Assembly (NCBI RefSeq): GCF_011299595.1
Contig: NZ_CP049867.1
Location: 3,534,001-3,598,000 of the forward strand
Source of the DNA: Nocardioides sp. HDW12B
Lineage (GTDB): Bacteria > Actinomycetota > Actinomycetes > Propionibacteriales > Nocardioidaceae
Length of the DNA: 64,000 nucleotides
Reading direction: 5' to 3'
Part shown: one piece after another, positions 43,146 to 51,151 of the stretch
Layout of the letters: the number at the start of each line of letters is the position of its first letter
Position numbering within the stretch: the stretch's first letter is position 1
Translations under genes and position numbers: made by a program
The notes under the pieces: generated by a model
Told to the model about the DNA's origin: nothing
Database searches by the model: none
The model's input: only the letters and a program-made list of their open reading frames with translations

Positions 43146-44249
43146 TCAGACCTTCGGCTCGAACGCGTCGGCCACACCGAGGAAGACGTCGTTGCCGGCC
43201 GGCTCGGCGATCGTGACCCGGACGCCGTCGGTGCCGTAGGGACGCACCATGATGCCCGCCTGGTCGGCGGCCGCGGCGAAGGCCGGGGTGTGCTCACCGA
43301 GGCCGAGCCACACGAAGTTGCCGTCGGCCTGCGGGACGCTCCATCCCTGCTCACGCAGGGCAGCCACGACGCGCTCGCGCTCGGCGACGATCGCGTCGAC
43401 GCGCTCGGCCAGCTCGGTGGTGCACCCGAGCGCGGCGACGGCGGCGGCCTGGGCCACCGCGGACACACCGAACGGCAGCGCGCACTTGCGGACGGCGGCG
43501 GCGATCTCGTCGGAGGCCACCAGGTAGCCCACCCGCAGGCCGGCCAGCCCGTAGGCCTTGGCCAGGGTGCGCATGACGACGACGTTGGCGCGCCCACGTC
43601 CGAGCGCCAGGGCGTCGACGGGGTCCTCGGAGCGCACGAACTCGCGGTAGGCCTCGTCGACCACGACGACCACCCCGGCCGGGACCCGGTCGAGGAAGGC
43701 GGCGAGCTCGGCGTGCCGGACCGCCGGCCCGGTCGGGTTGTTCGGGGTGCACACCAGCACCACGCGGGTCCGGTCGGTGACCGCGTCGGCCATGGCGTCG
43801 AGGTCGTGGCGTCCGTCGGAGGTGAGCGGCACCTGGACCGCCCGGGCGCCGCAGACCGCGGCTGCGATCGGGTAGGCCTCGAAGGAGCGCCAGGCGAACA
43901 CCACCTCGTCGCCGGGCTCGCAGAAGGCCTGGACCAGGTGGTAGAGCAGCGCCACCGACCCGGTGCCCACGGCGAGGTGGGAGGTCGGGACCCCGAGCTC
44001 GTCGCCCAGGGCCTCGAAGAGCGCGGTGCTGCCCATGTCGGGGTAGCGGTTCATCGTCCGAGCCGCGCTCTCCGCCGCCGCGAGGACCGCCGCCGGCGGG
44101 GCGTAGGGGTTCTCGTTCGAGGACAGCTTGTACGTCGGTACGCCCTCGCGCGGCGTGGGCGGACGGCCGGCGACGTACGCCGGGACGTCGGCCAGCGTGG
44201 CGCGCGGGACGGGGCGGTCGGCTGGTCGGGGGGTCGGAGCACCGGTCAC
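43146..44249 (-). CDS. pat: Aromatic amino acid aminotransferase (Pat/HisC2-type)
   Basis: 367 residues, PLP fold type I. NPYAPPAAVLAA and the sugar-phosphate-free pattern match Rv3772 (Pat) of mycobacteria closely: VGTGSVALLYHLVQAFC, EVVFAWRSFEAYPIAAAV, CTPNNPTGPAV and, at the end, IMVRPYGTDGVRVTIAEP. The PLP lysine lies in RTLAKAYGLAGLRVGY. It would make phenylalanine and tyrosine from the 2-oxo acids, as well as perhaps histidinol phosphate. The GTG at 44249 follows TAGCCT by seven bases on the minus strand, better than in-frame codons further upstream. Confidence 0.88.
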   Translation of the reverse strand: MTGAPTPRPADRPVPRATLADVPAYVAGRPPTPREGVPTYKLSSNENPYAPPAAVLAAAESAARTMNRYPDMGSTALFEALGDELGVPTSHLAVGTGSVALLYHLVQAFCEPGDEVVFAWRSFEAYPIAAAVCGARAVQVPLTSDGRHDLDAMADAVTDRTRVVLVCTPNNPTGPAVRHAELAAFLDRVPAGVVVVVDEAYREFVRSEDPVDALALGRGRANVVVMRTLAKAYGLAGLRVGYLVASDEIAAAVRKCALPFGVSAVAQAAAVAALGCTTELAERVDAIVAERERVVAALREQGWSVPQADGNFVWLGLGEHTPAFAAAADQAGIMVRPYGTDGVRVTIAEPAGNDVFLGVADAFEPKV

Positions 44250-44256
44250 TCGTCCC

Positions 44257-44262
44257 AGGCTA
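44257..44262 (-). promoter_or_regulatory. Candidate -10 of the aminotransferase gene
   Basis: On the minus strand TAGCCT ends 7 nt before the GTG at 44249. Confidence 0.55.
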
Positions 44263-44299
44263 CGGCGTCCCCTCCACAGCGACACCGGAGCGGGTGCTC

Positions 44300-44325
44300 C
44301 TTCCCTCCCGACCTTCCCTCCCGAC
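44300..44325. repeat. Tandem 13-bp repeat
   Basis: CTTCCCTCCCGAC occurs twice in a row with no change, in the divergent gap between the aminotransferase and the membrane-protein gene. Confidence 0.6.
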
Positions 44326-44369
44326 CGTCGCGGCCGCCTGCCGACCCTCCCGTCGGTGTGCGGCCGGGC

Positions 44370-44399
44370 CGGATGACCCGTGCCCCCACGGGTCATCCG
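44370..44399. repeat. 13-bp-arm hairpin in a divergent intergenic region
   Basis: CGGATGACCCGTG and CACGGGTCATCCG are perfect arms with loop CCCC. No gene ends here: both flanking genes start on either side, so it is not needed as a terminator. The rest of the 296-bp gap has an AT-richer stretch at 44441-44480 that could hold a promoter. Confidence 0.65.
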
Positions 44400-44545
44400 A
44401 CCGCTGCGCCCCGATCCCCCCAACACATGTCAGGCCCGGGGCGCTGCATCTACTCTAAATTCCCAAACCAGACAAACTGATCGGGTGCACGGCTCGTCCC
44501 TCCTAGTCCATCCGGGCCATGGGAATCCCGTGAAAGGATGAGCGC

Positions 44546-44911
44546 GTGACGTTCCTGATCCGTGTCGTGGTGAACGCCCTCGCCCTCGGGGCCGCCGCCT
44601 GGCTGCTCGACGACATCCGCGTCGGGGGCGACACCGAGCAGCAGCTGCTGACGCTGCTCGGGGTGGGCGCCGTCTTCGGCGTCGTCAACGCGCTGGTCAC
44701 GCCGGTGGTGAAGCTGCTCTCGCTGCCGTTCATCATCGTCACGCTCGGGCTGTTCCTGCTCGTGGTCAACGCCCTCATGCTGCTGCTGACCAGCAGCATC
44801 TCCGACGCCCTCGGCCTGCGCTTCACCGTCGACGGCTTCTGGACCGCGGTCCTGGGCAGCATCATCATCTCGATCGTCTCCGCCGTCCTCGGCACCCTGA
44901 CCGACGACTGA
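44546..44911 (+). CDS. Small membrane protein, phage-holin-4-like family
   Basis: 121 residues with four hydrophobic segments (VVVNALALGAAAWLLDDI; TLLGVGAVFGVVNALVTPVV; LPFIIVTLGLFLLVVNALML; FWTAVLGSIIISIVSAVLGT). The pattern matches the phage_holin_4_2/YvlD family, which in chromosomes of actinobacteria and firmicutes is a general membrane protein and not a prophage sign. Role unknown. GTG start with GAAAGGA eight bases upstream. Followed by the phosphatase after 33 bases in the same direction. Confidence 0.83.
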   Translation: MTFLIRVVVNALALGAAAWLLDDIRVGGDTEQQLLTLLGVGAVFGVVNALVTPVVKLLSLPFIIVTLGLFLLVVNALMLLLTSSISDALGLRFTVDGFWTAVLGSIIISIVSAVLGTLTDD

Positions 44912-44944
44912 CCGCCCCCCGACCCGACCCCGACTGGACGGCCC

Positions 44945-45505
44945 GTGACGCAGCCCGCCCTGCCCCCGCCACGCGAGCCGGGCGTCTACCGGCTCGCGCT
45001 GGTCTGCCTGGGCAACATCTGCCGCTCCCCGATGGCGCACGTCGTGCTCGAGGCGCGCCTCGTCGAGGCGGGGCTGGACGACCGTGTCCACGTGCGCAGC
45101 GCCGGCACCGGCGGCTGGCACGTCGGCGAGCCGATGGACCGTCGGGCGGCCGCCACGCTGAGGGACTCCGGCCACGACCCGAGCCGGCACCGCGGACAGC
45201 GCTTCGAGGCCGACTGGTTCGCGCGGACCGACCTCGTGCTGGCGATGGACGGCAGCAACCTCCAGGACCTCGCGGACCTCCAGGACCTCGCCGGGACCGA
45301 CGAGCCGGGCGAGCCCGGCGGGCCCGCCGAGACCTCCCGGCTGCTCCGCTACCGCGACCTCGACCCGGCCGCCACCGACGGCGACCGCGACGTCCCCGAC
45401 CCCTACTACGGCGCCGACGACGGCTTCGCGACCGTGCTGGCGATGGTGGAGCGCACCACCGACGCGCTGGTGGACGCCCTGTCGACGACGCTCGCCCGGT
45501 CGTGA
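44945..45505 (+). CDS. Low-molecular-weight protein tyrosine phosphatase
   Basis: 186 residues. The signature is C21-LGNIC-R27 (C-x5-R) in ALVCLGNICRSPMA; VPDPYYG near 155 supplies the general-acid Asp. This is the arsenate reductase/LMW-PTP fold; the DPYYG sequence and absence of the extra arsenate cysteines point to a phosphatase. An internal loop contains a tandem repeat (DNA 45260-45295) coding for LQDLAD then LQDLAG and a Gly/Pro/Glu-rich stretch, an insertion not usual for the family. GTG start. Targets unknown. Confidence 0.9.
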   Translation: MTQPALPPPREPGVYRLALVCLGNICRSPMAHVVLEARLVEAGLDDRVHVRSAGTGGWHVGEPMDRRAAATLRDSGHDPSRHRGQRFEADWFARTDLVLAMDGSNLQDLADLQDLAGTDEPGEPGGPAETSRLLRYRDLDPAATDGDRDVPDPYYGADDGFATVLAMVERTTDALVDALSTTLARS

Positions 45506-45579
45506 CGCGGCCCTGACGCCGCACGACACCCTCACGCGGCCTTCAGCGTGACCTCAGGTGCCGGTGGCACCCTGGACGG

Positions 45580-46287
45580 GTGAGCGCCGAGTCCCCCCAG
45601 CACCGTGTCCTCGTCGTCGACGACGACCGGGCCGTCCGCGACTCCCTGCGACGCTCGCTGGAGTTCAACGGCTACGACGTCGCGCTCGCCACCGACGGCG
45701 CCGACGCCCTGGCCCGGATCGCGCAGCAGCCGCCCGACGCCGTGGTGATGGACGTGATGATGCCGCGCCTCGACGGCATCGAGACCACCCGCGCGCTGCG
45801 GGCCGCCGGCAACGACCTCCCCATCCTCGTGCTGACCGCCCGCGACACCGTCGGCGACCGCGTCGAGGGTCTCGACGCCGGCGCCGACGACTACCTGGCC
45901 AAGCCGTTCGCCCTGGAGGAGCTGCTCGCGCGCCTGCGGGCGCTGCTGCGGCGTACGACGCAGGAGGCGCCCGACGACCTCGACGCCGAGCAGCTGACCT
46001 TCTCCGACCTCACCCTCAACCCCGCCACCCGCGAGGTGCGCCGGGCCGGCCGGCTGCTCGAGCTGACGCGCACCGAGTTCGCCCTGCTGGAGATGTTCGT
46101 CCGCCGACCGCGGCGCGTGCTCGACCGCTCGTTCATCCTCGAGGAGGTCTGGGGCTACGACTTCCCGACCACCGCCAACTCCCTCGAGGTCTACGTCGGC
46201 TACCTGCGGCGCAAGACCGAGGCCGAGGGCGAGGCCCGCCTCATCCACACCGTGCGGGGCGTGGGTTACGTGCTGCGGGAGGGCTGA
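45580..46287 (+). CDS. mprA: OmpR-family response regulator, MprA-like
   Basis: 235 residues. Receiver domain 8-120 with the acidic pair VVDDD at 12-16, the phosphoacceptor D58 in [12 protein letters not shown], and the switch Lys in YLAKPF; the C-terminal winged helix has [20 protein letters not shown] and [16 protein letters not shown]. Followed at once by a sensor kinase (one-base TGATG overlap) and an HtrA protease (ATGA overlap), exactly the mycobacterial MprA-MprB-PepD order, which handles envelope stress. Start GTG at 45580. Confidence 0.88.
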   Translation: MSAESPQHRVLVVDDDRAVRDSLRRSLEFNGYDVALATDGADALARIAQQPPDAVVMDVMMPRLDGIETTRALRAAGNDLPILVLTARDTVGDRVEGLDAGADDYLAKPFALEELLARLRALLRRTTQEAPDDLDAEQLTFSDLTLNPATREVRRAGRLLELTRTEFALLEMFVRRPRRVLDRSFILEEVWGYDFPTTANSLEVYVGYLRRKTEAEGEARLIHTVRGVGYVLREG

Positions 46288-47756
46288 TGCGCTTCCGCGG
46301 GACCCTGGCGGCCCGGGTCTCGTTGCTGGCCGCGGTCGCGGTCGGCCTCTCGGTGGCGCTCGTCGCCTCCATCGCCTACGTCAGCGTGCAGCACCAGCTG
46401 ATGGCCTCCCTCGACGAGTCCCTGCAGGAGCGGGCGGCCGAGGTCGCCGGAATGGGTTCGTCCAGCTTCCTGACCGAGCAGCCTCCGCCCTGGGTCACCG
46501 GCGCAGCCGGGGTCCGCGTGGCCATGCTCTACGACAACAGGGAGGTGAACTACCCGCCGGACCTCGATCCGCTGCCCGATCCCGTCGGGCCGATCGAGCT
46601 GGGCGACCCGGAGCTGAACGTGGCGCGCGGCCTGTCCTCCTACTCCACCCGCACGGTGATGACCAACGACGGCCCCTACCGGGTGTGCGCGGTACCGGGC
46701 AAGGAACAGGGCAGCGCCGTCATCCTGGCGCAGTCGATGCGCTCGACCCAGGACACCCTGGGCAAGCTCGGGGTGCTCCTGTTCCTGGCGGGTGTCGTCG
46801 GCGTGATCGCGGCGGCGCTGGCCGGCTGGGCGGTGGCCCGCAACGGCCTGCGTCCGGTGCGCCGGCTGAGCGACGCCGCCGAGGAGATCGCCCGCACCGA
46901 GCAGCTCGACCCCATCGCGGTCGAGGGCAACGACGAGATCGCCCGGCTGGCGACGTCGTTCAACGCCATGCTCACCGCCCTCGCCGCGTCCCGCGACCGG
47001 CAGCGCCAGCTCGTCGGCGACGCCGGCCACGAGCTGCGCACGCCGCTGACCTCGATGCGCACCAACCTCGACCTGCTGGCCCAGGCCGACCGCCGCGGCG
47101 GGCTGTCGCCGGAGCAGCGCATCGAGCTGATGGACGACGTCCGCTTCCAGATCGACGAGCTCACCACACTCATCGGCGACCTCACCGAGCTCGCCCGCGA
47201 CGAGCCGATCGCCTCGCAGCTCGAGCCGGTCGACCTCGCCGACGTCGTGGCCCGCGCCGTCGACCGCGTCCGGCGCCGCGCCCTCGACGTCACCTTCGAC
47301 GTGACGCTCGCGCCGTCGTGGGTGACCGGGGAGCCCGCGTCGCTGGAGCGTGCCATCACCAACCTGCTCGACAACTCGGTGAAGTGGAGCCCGCCCGACG
47401 GCACTGTCACGGTCCGGCTGGACGGCGGCAGCCTCTACGTCGCCGACCAGGGCCCCGGCATCGCCGAGGAGGACCTGCCCCACGTCTTCGAGCGGTTCTA
47501 CCGCTCGCGAGAGTCCCGCACGATGCCGGGCTCCGGTCTCGGGCTGTCGATCGTGCGCCGGATCGCCGAGCGGCACGGCGGCCTCGTGCAGGCCGGACGC
47601 GCCGAGGAGGGCGGCGCAGCGTTCTGGTTCCGCCTGCCCCTCGGCCCGCCGCCCGCCTCCTCCGCCGCGGCCGCCGACGACGACGCGGAAGTGACAGAGG
47701 GGTCCCAGCGCCCTCTCAGGCCCGATTCAGCAACGGTCGACACGCTGGAGACATGA
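46287..47756 (+). CDS. mprB: Sensor histidine kinase, MprB-like
   Basis: 489 residues. First membrane helix about 8-35, a 125-residue extracellular domain, second helix near 160-185, HAMP (RNGLRPVRRLSDAAEEI), then H248 in DAGHELRTPLTSMR as the phosphorylation site, and the ATPase domain with NLLDNSVKWS (N box), VADQGPGIAEEDL (G1) and GSGLGLSIVRRI (G2). The C-terminal ~40 residues are an acidic Ala/Ser tail. Stop and start codons overlap with both neighbours. The extracellular domain would sense misfolded or damaged envelope components. Confidence 0.92.
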   Translation: MRFRGTLAARVSLLAAVAVGLSVALVASIAYVSVQHQLMASLDESLQERAAEVAGMGSSSFLTEQPPPWVTGAAGVRVAMLYDNREVNYPPDLDPLPDPVGPIELGDPELNVARGLSSYSTRTVMTNDGPYRVCAVPGKEQGSAVILAQSMRSTQDTLGKLGVLLFLAGVVGVIAAALAGWAVARNGLRPVRRLSDAAEEIARTEQLDPIAVEGNDEIARLATSFNAMLTALAASRDRQRQLVGDAGHELRTPLTSMRTNLDLLAQADRRGGLSPEQRIELMDDVRFQIDELTTLIGDLTELARDEPIASQLEPVDLADVVARAVDRVRRRALDVTFDVTLAPSWVTGEPASLERAITNLLDNSVKWSPPDGTVTVRLDGGSLYVADQGPGIAEEDLPHVFERFYRSRESRTMPGSGLGLSIVRRIAERHGGLVQAGRAEEGGAAFWFRLPLGPPPASSAAAADDDAEVTEGSQRPLRPDSATVDTLET

Positions 47757-49144
47757 GCGACAACACCCACCGCTTCCCCTCGGACAGCGACACCACCCCC
47801 CTCCCGCCGTACTCCGGGAGCACCGCCACGTCCGGCCGCAGCGACACCGAGGTCCTCCCGCCCTACGACCCGTCGGGCGGCAGCACGGGCCAGGTCGGCC
47901 CGGTCGGACCGGCCGGGTCCGGCCCGACCCCTCCGCTGCACGACGCCCCCGCGGGCCGCTCCCCCCGGCCCCGCCGCCGCACCGCCGGGATCCTCGCCGG
48001 CGCCCTCGTGCTCGGCGTCGGTGGCGGCGTGCTGGGCGCGACCGGCTACGACGCCCTCTCCGACGAGCCCGCCGCGGTCTCCTCCCCGAGCCCGGCCGCG
48101 ACGAACGCGTCGGCGCGCGAGCCGCTGAGCAGCTCCGGCAGCGACGACAGCAGCGACGAGAGCGGCACCACCGACAGCACGGGCGCCGAGGCTCCCGCCG
48201 ACTCGGTGGAGGGCGTCGCCGCGGCCGTCCTGCCCTCGGTGGTCAAGATCAACGTCAGCGGCGCCGCCGGCTCGGGCTCGGGCTCGGGCGTCGTCATCAG
48301 CGAGGACGGCGAGATCCTCACCAACAACCACGTCGTCGAGGTCGCGGCCGACGGGGGCCAGCTGTCGGTCAGCTTCGACGACGGCAGCAGCGCCGACGCC
48401 TCCATCGTCGGCACCGACCCGGTCACCGACCTGGCCGTCATCCAGGCCGACGGGGTCAGCGACCTGACCCCGGCCGCCATCGGCGACTCCGACGCGCTCG
48501 GGGTCGGCGAGGAGGTCGTCGCCATCGGCTCCCCGTTCGGGCTCGAGGCCACCGTCACCAGCGGCATCGTCAGCGCCCTCAACCGCCCGGTCGCCATCAG
48601 CGAGGCCAGCGCCTCGGCGGAGGCCCCCGACACCGTCTACCCCGCGATCCAGACCGACGCCGCCATCAACCCCGGCAACTCGGGCGGTCCGCTGGTCAAC
48701 ATGGCCGGCGAGGTCGTCGGCATCAACTCCTCGATCCGCTCCAACAGCACCTCGTTGAGCGGCGAGGGCGGCTCCATCGGTCTCGGCTTCGCCATCCCGA
48801 TCACGCAGGTCCTGCCGGTGGTCGAGCAGCTGCGCAACGGCGAGACCGCGACCCACGCGCGGCTCGGCGTCACGGTGGCGAACACCCCCGACGACAACGG
48901 GCTCGCCAACGGCGCCGAGATCCAGGAGGTCCAGGAGGGGTCCGGCGGCGCCGAGGCCGGTCTCCAGCCCGGCGACCTGGTCACCCGGGTCGACGACAAG
49001 CCGATCAGCACCATCGACGCGCTCGTGGCCACGATCCGCGGCTACCGTCCCGGCGACACCGTGACGCTGGTGGTCCAGCGTGACGGCGAGACCCAGACGC
49101 TCGAGGCCACGCTCGACAGCGACGCGGACACGTCCTCTCCCTGA
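47753..49144 (+). CDS. pepD: HtrA-family serine protease with PDZ domain, PepD-like
   Basis: 463 residues. A Pro/Thr/Ser-rich cytoplasmic N-terminus, one membrane helix about 78-98 (ILAGALVLGVGGGVLGATGY), a Ser/Asp linker, then a trypsin-like domain with H193 (TNNHVV), D226 (VTDLAVI) and S310 (GNSGGP), and a C-terminal PDZ domain (AGLQPGDLVTRVDDKPI). It would degrade or refold damaged proteins outside the membrane. Its placement behind MprAB-like genes implies stress control and feedback. ATGA overlap with the kinase. Confidence 0.92.
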   Translation: MSDNTHRFPSDSDTTPLPPYSGSTATSGRSDTEVLPPYDPSGGSTGQVGPVGPAGSGPTPPLHDAPAGRSPRPRRRTAGILAGALVLGVGGGVLGATGYDALSDEPAAVSSPSPAATNASAREPLSSSGSDDSSDESGTTDSTGAEAPADSVEGVAAAVLPSVVKINVSGAAGSGSGSGVVISEDGEILTNNHVVEVAADGGQLSVSFDDGSSADASIVGTDPVTDLAVIQADGVSDLTPAAIGDSDALGVGEEVVAIGSPFGLEATVTSGIVSALNRPVAISEASASAEAPDTVYPAIQTDAAINPGNSGGPLVNMAGEVVGINSSIRSNSTSLSGEGGSIGLGFAIPITQVLPVVEQLRNGETATHARLGVTVANTPDDNGLANGAEIQEVQEGSGGAEAGLQPGDLVTRVDDKPISTIDALVATIRGYRPGDTVTLVVQRDGETQTLEATLDSDADTSSP

Positions 49145-49184
49145 CGTGCCCTCCCGCTCGGACCCGCGTCCGAGCCACGGACGT

Positions 49185-49227
49185 CGCCCCCGGGTCCGGG
49201 ACCTCCCAGACCGTCGATCCGGGGGCG
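49185..49227. terminator. GC hairpin between convergent operons
   Basis: CGCCCCCGG and CCGGGGGCG are perfect 9-bp arms with a 25-nt loop in the 93-bp gap. No T-run; could work for both sides. Confidence 0.5.
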
Positions 49228-49237
49228 GCGCCGCCGC

Positions 49238-50539
49238 TCAGGCGAGGCAGGCCCGCACCCGGGCGGACTTCCACCGGGTCTCGGCCCACTCCTCGGCGAG
49301 GTCGGAGCGCACCGTGATCCCGCCGCCGGTGCCGAGCTCGTAGCGCCACCCCTCGACCCCGGAGCCCGCGGCGGTCGCCACCAGGCTGCGGATGACGACG
49401 CTGAGGTCGGCCCGTCCGTCCCCGGAGATCCAGCCGAAGGCGCCGGCGTACACCCCGCGCGGGGTCGCCTCGACCGCGTCGATGACCGACATCGTGCGCC
49501 GCTTCGGCGCCCCGGTCATCGACCCGGCCGGGAACAGCGCCCGCAGCGCCGCGATCGTGGGGACGTCGTCGCGCAGGCGTCCGCGCACGGTCGTCACCAG
49601 CTGGTGCACCGCGGCGTAGGACTCCACCTCCATCAGGCCCGGAACCTCGACCGACCCCACGTCGCAGACGAGCGCGAGGTCGTTGCGGATCAGGTCGGTG
49701 ATCATCAGGTTCTCGGCCCGCAGCTTGGGGTCGGCACGCAGGTGCGCGGCCAGGGCGGCGTCCTCCGCGGGGGTGCGGCCGCGGGGCGTCGTGCCCTTGA
49801 TGGGACGGGCCTCGAGGACACGCTGCCGGTCGACGGTGGCGTAGCGCTCCGGGCTCGAGCTCAGCAGGTGCACCCCGTGGTGCTGCAGGTAGCCCGAGTA
49901 GGGCGCCGGGTTGTCGCTGCGCAACCGCACGTAGGCCGTCACCGGGTCGACCCCGGACCGCACCGCCTCCCGGTAGGTCAGGTTCACCTCGTAGGAATTG
50001 CCGGCGTGCAGCTGCTCCTGGACCTCGGCGAAGGCGGCGGCGTACTCCTCCGGGACCGGCTCGCCGGCGTCCGCCGCCGGCTGCCCGCTCCCCGCACCAC
50101 CGCGGACGTCAGGGGGCGTGGTCGCGCCGGCGACCGTCTCGTACGACGTCCGCGGCAGGGGCTCGGGCGTGCGGACCCGCATCCACACCGCGTCGGGGAC
50201 GCCGGGCGTCGCGGACGGGCGGCCGGGCAGGTCCGGCCGGCAGGCGTAGCCGAGGTAGCCCACCCAGCTGACCTCCGGGTCGCCGCCGTCCCGGTCGACC
50301 TCGTCGCCCAGGACGGCGAACACGTCGTCGCCGACGACCGTGGACCGGCCGTGCTGGTGACGGCGGACCTGCCGCGCGGTGGCGTCGAAGGTCAGCGACA
50401 CGTCGTCGTCGGCCAGCACGCCGAGCGCGGACGACGTCGCGACCCCGGCCTGGCGCCGCGCGCCACCGCCGTCGAGCCAGAACATCCGCGGGGACGCCGC
50501 TGCGGCATCCCGGAAGGCCGCGACCTCGGCGTCGCTCAC
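49238..50539 (-). CDS. pabB: Aminodeoxychorismate synthase component I (PabB-like)
   Basis: 433 residues. Chorismate-binding fold with the PabB motif ARPIKGTTPRG, whose Lys forms the covalent adduct; TrpE has Ala here. AENLMITDLIRNDL, GSMTGAPKRRTM and YELGTGGGITVRSD complete the active site. It makes 4-amino-4-deoxychorismate from chorismate and ammonia from the partner subunit. GTG 50539 overlaps the PabA-like stop as GTGA. Its partner lyase (PabC) is not next to it. Some N-terminal sequence is shorter than in E. coli PabB, but the core is full. Confidence 0.88.
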   Translation of the reverse strand: MSDAEVAAFRDAAAASPRMFWLDGGGARRQAGVATSSALGVLADDDVSLTFDATARQVRRHQHGRSTVVGDDVFAVLGDEVDRDGGDPEVSWVGYLGYACRPDLPGRPSATPGVPDAVWMRVRTPEPLPRTSYETVAGATTPPDVRGGAGSGQPAADAGEPVPEEYAAAFAEVQEQLHAGNSYEVNLTYREAVRSGVDPVTAYVRLRSDNPAPYSGYLQHHGVHLLSSSPERYATVDRQRVLEARPIKGTTPRGRTPAEDAALAAHLRADPKLRAENLMITDLIRNDLALVCDVGSVEVPGLMEVESYAAVHQLVTTVRGRLRDDVPTIAALRALFPAGSMTGAPKRRTMSVIDAVEATPRGVYAGAFGWISGDGRADLSVVIRSLVATAAGSGVEGWRYELGTGGGITVRSDLAEEWAETRWKSARVRACLA

Positions 50540-51138
50540 GAGGTCACCTGCGGTGCCGGGGCCGGTGCCGGGGCGAGGAAGTTGGCCACGAGCCGCGCAC
50601 CGTGCTCGCTCAGCACCGACTCGGGGTGGAACTGCACCCCGACGAGCGGCCGCGTCCGGTGCGCCACCGCCATCACCGTGCCGTCCTCGCTGCGGGCGGT
50701 CACGACCAGCTCGTCGGGCATCGCGACGGCCGCCAACGAGTGGTAGCGCACGACCTCCACCGGCGAGGGCACCCCCGCGAACAGCCCGGTGCCCTCGTGG
50801 GTCACCGTCGCGACCTCCCCGTGCGCCGGGCGGACCCGCGCCACCACCCCGCCGTACGTCGTCACGAGGCCCTGCATGCCGAGGCACACGCCGAGCACCG
50901 GCCGGTCACCCGTCCGCAGCAGCTCGCGCCCGACCGCGAAGTCGGCACGGTCGTCGGGGTGACCGGGGCCGGGCGAGAGCACCACGTGGGTGAACCGGTC
51001 CAGGTCGGCGAGCCGCACCCGGTCGTGCTCGACCACCTGCGGAAGCGCGCCCGTCACCGACGCCACCAGGTGCACCAGGTTCCACGTGTAGGAGTCGTAG
51101 TGGTCGACCACCACGACGTCCGGCCGCGCTCGCGCCAT
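50536..51138 (-). CDS. pabA: Glutamine amidotransferase, PabA/TrpG-like
   Basis: 200 residues, class I glutamine amidotransferase. The nucleophile Cys is in LGVCLGMQGLVTTYGG and the His-Glu pair in GVQFHPESVLSEHG; VLSPGPGHPDD is the conserved loop. It frees ammonia from glutamine for the PabB-like partner, with which it overlaps. Ends in a Pro/Ala repeat. It starts 13 bases after the PhzE-like stop. TrpG and PabA cannot be separated by motif alone; context says PabA. Confidence 0.87.
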   Translation of the reverse strand: MARARPDVVVVDHYDSYTWNLVHLVASVTGALPQVVEHDRVRLADLDRFTHVVLSPGPGHPDDRADFAVGRELLRTGDRPVLGVCLGMQGLVTTYGGVVARVRPAHGEVATVTHEGTGLFAGVPSPVEVVRYHSLAAVAMPDELVVTARSEDGTVMAVAHRTRPLVGVQFHPESVLSEHGARLVANFLAPAPAPAPQVTS

Positions 51139-51151
51139 CGGCCACCGGCTC

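Noticed and set aside
44546-44911. Phage holin as a prophage sign
   Set aside because: This family is a common chromosomal membrane protein; no integrase, capsid, tail or lysin gene is near.
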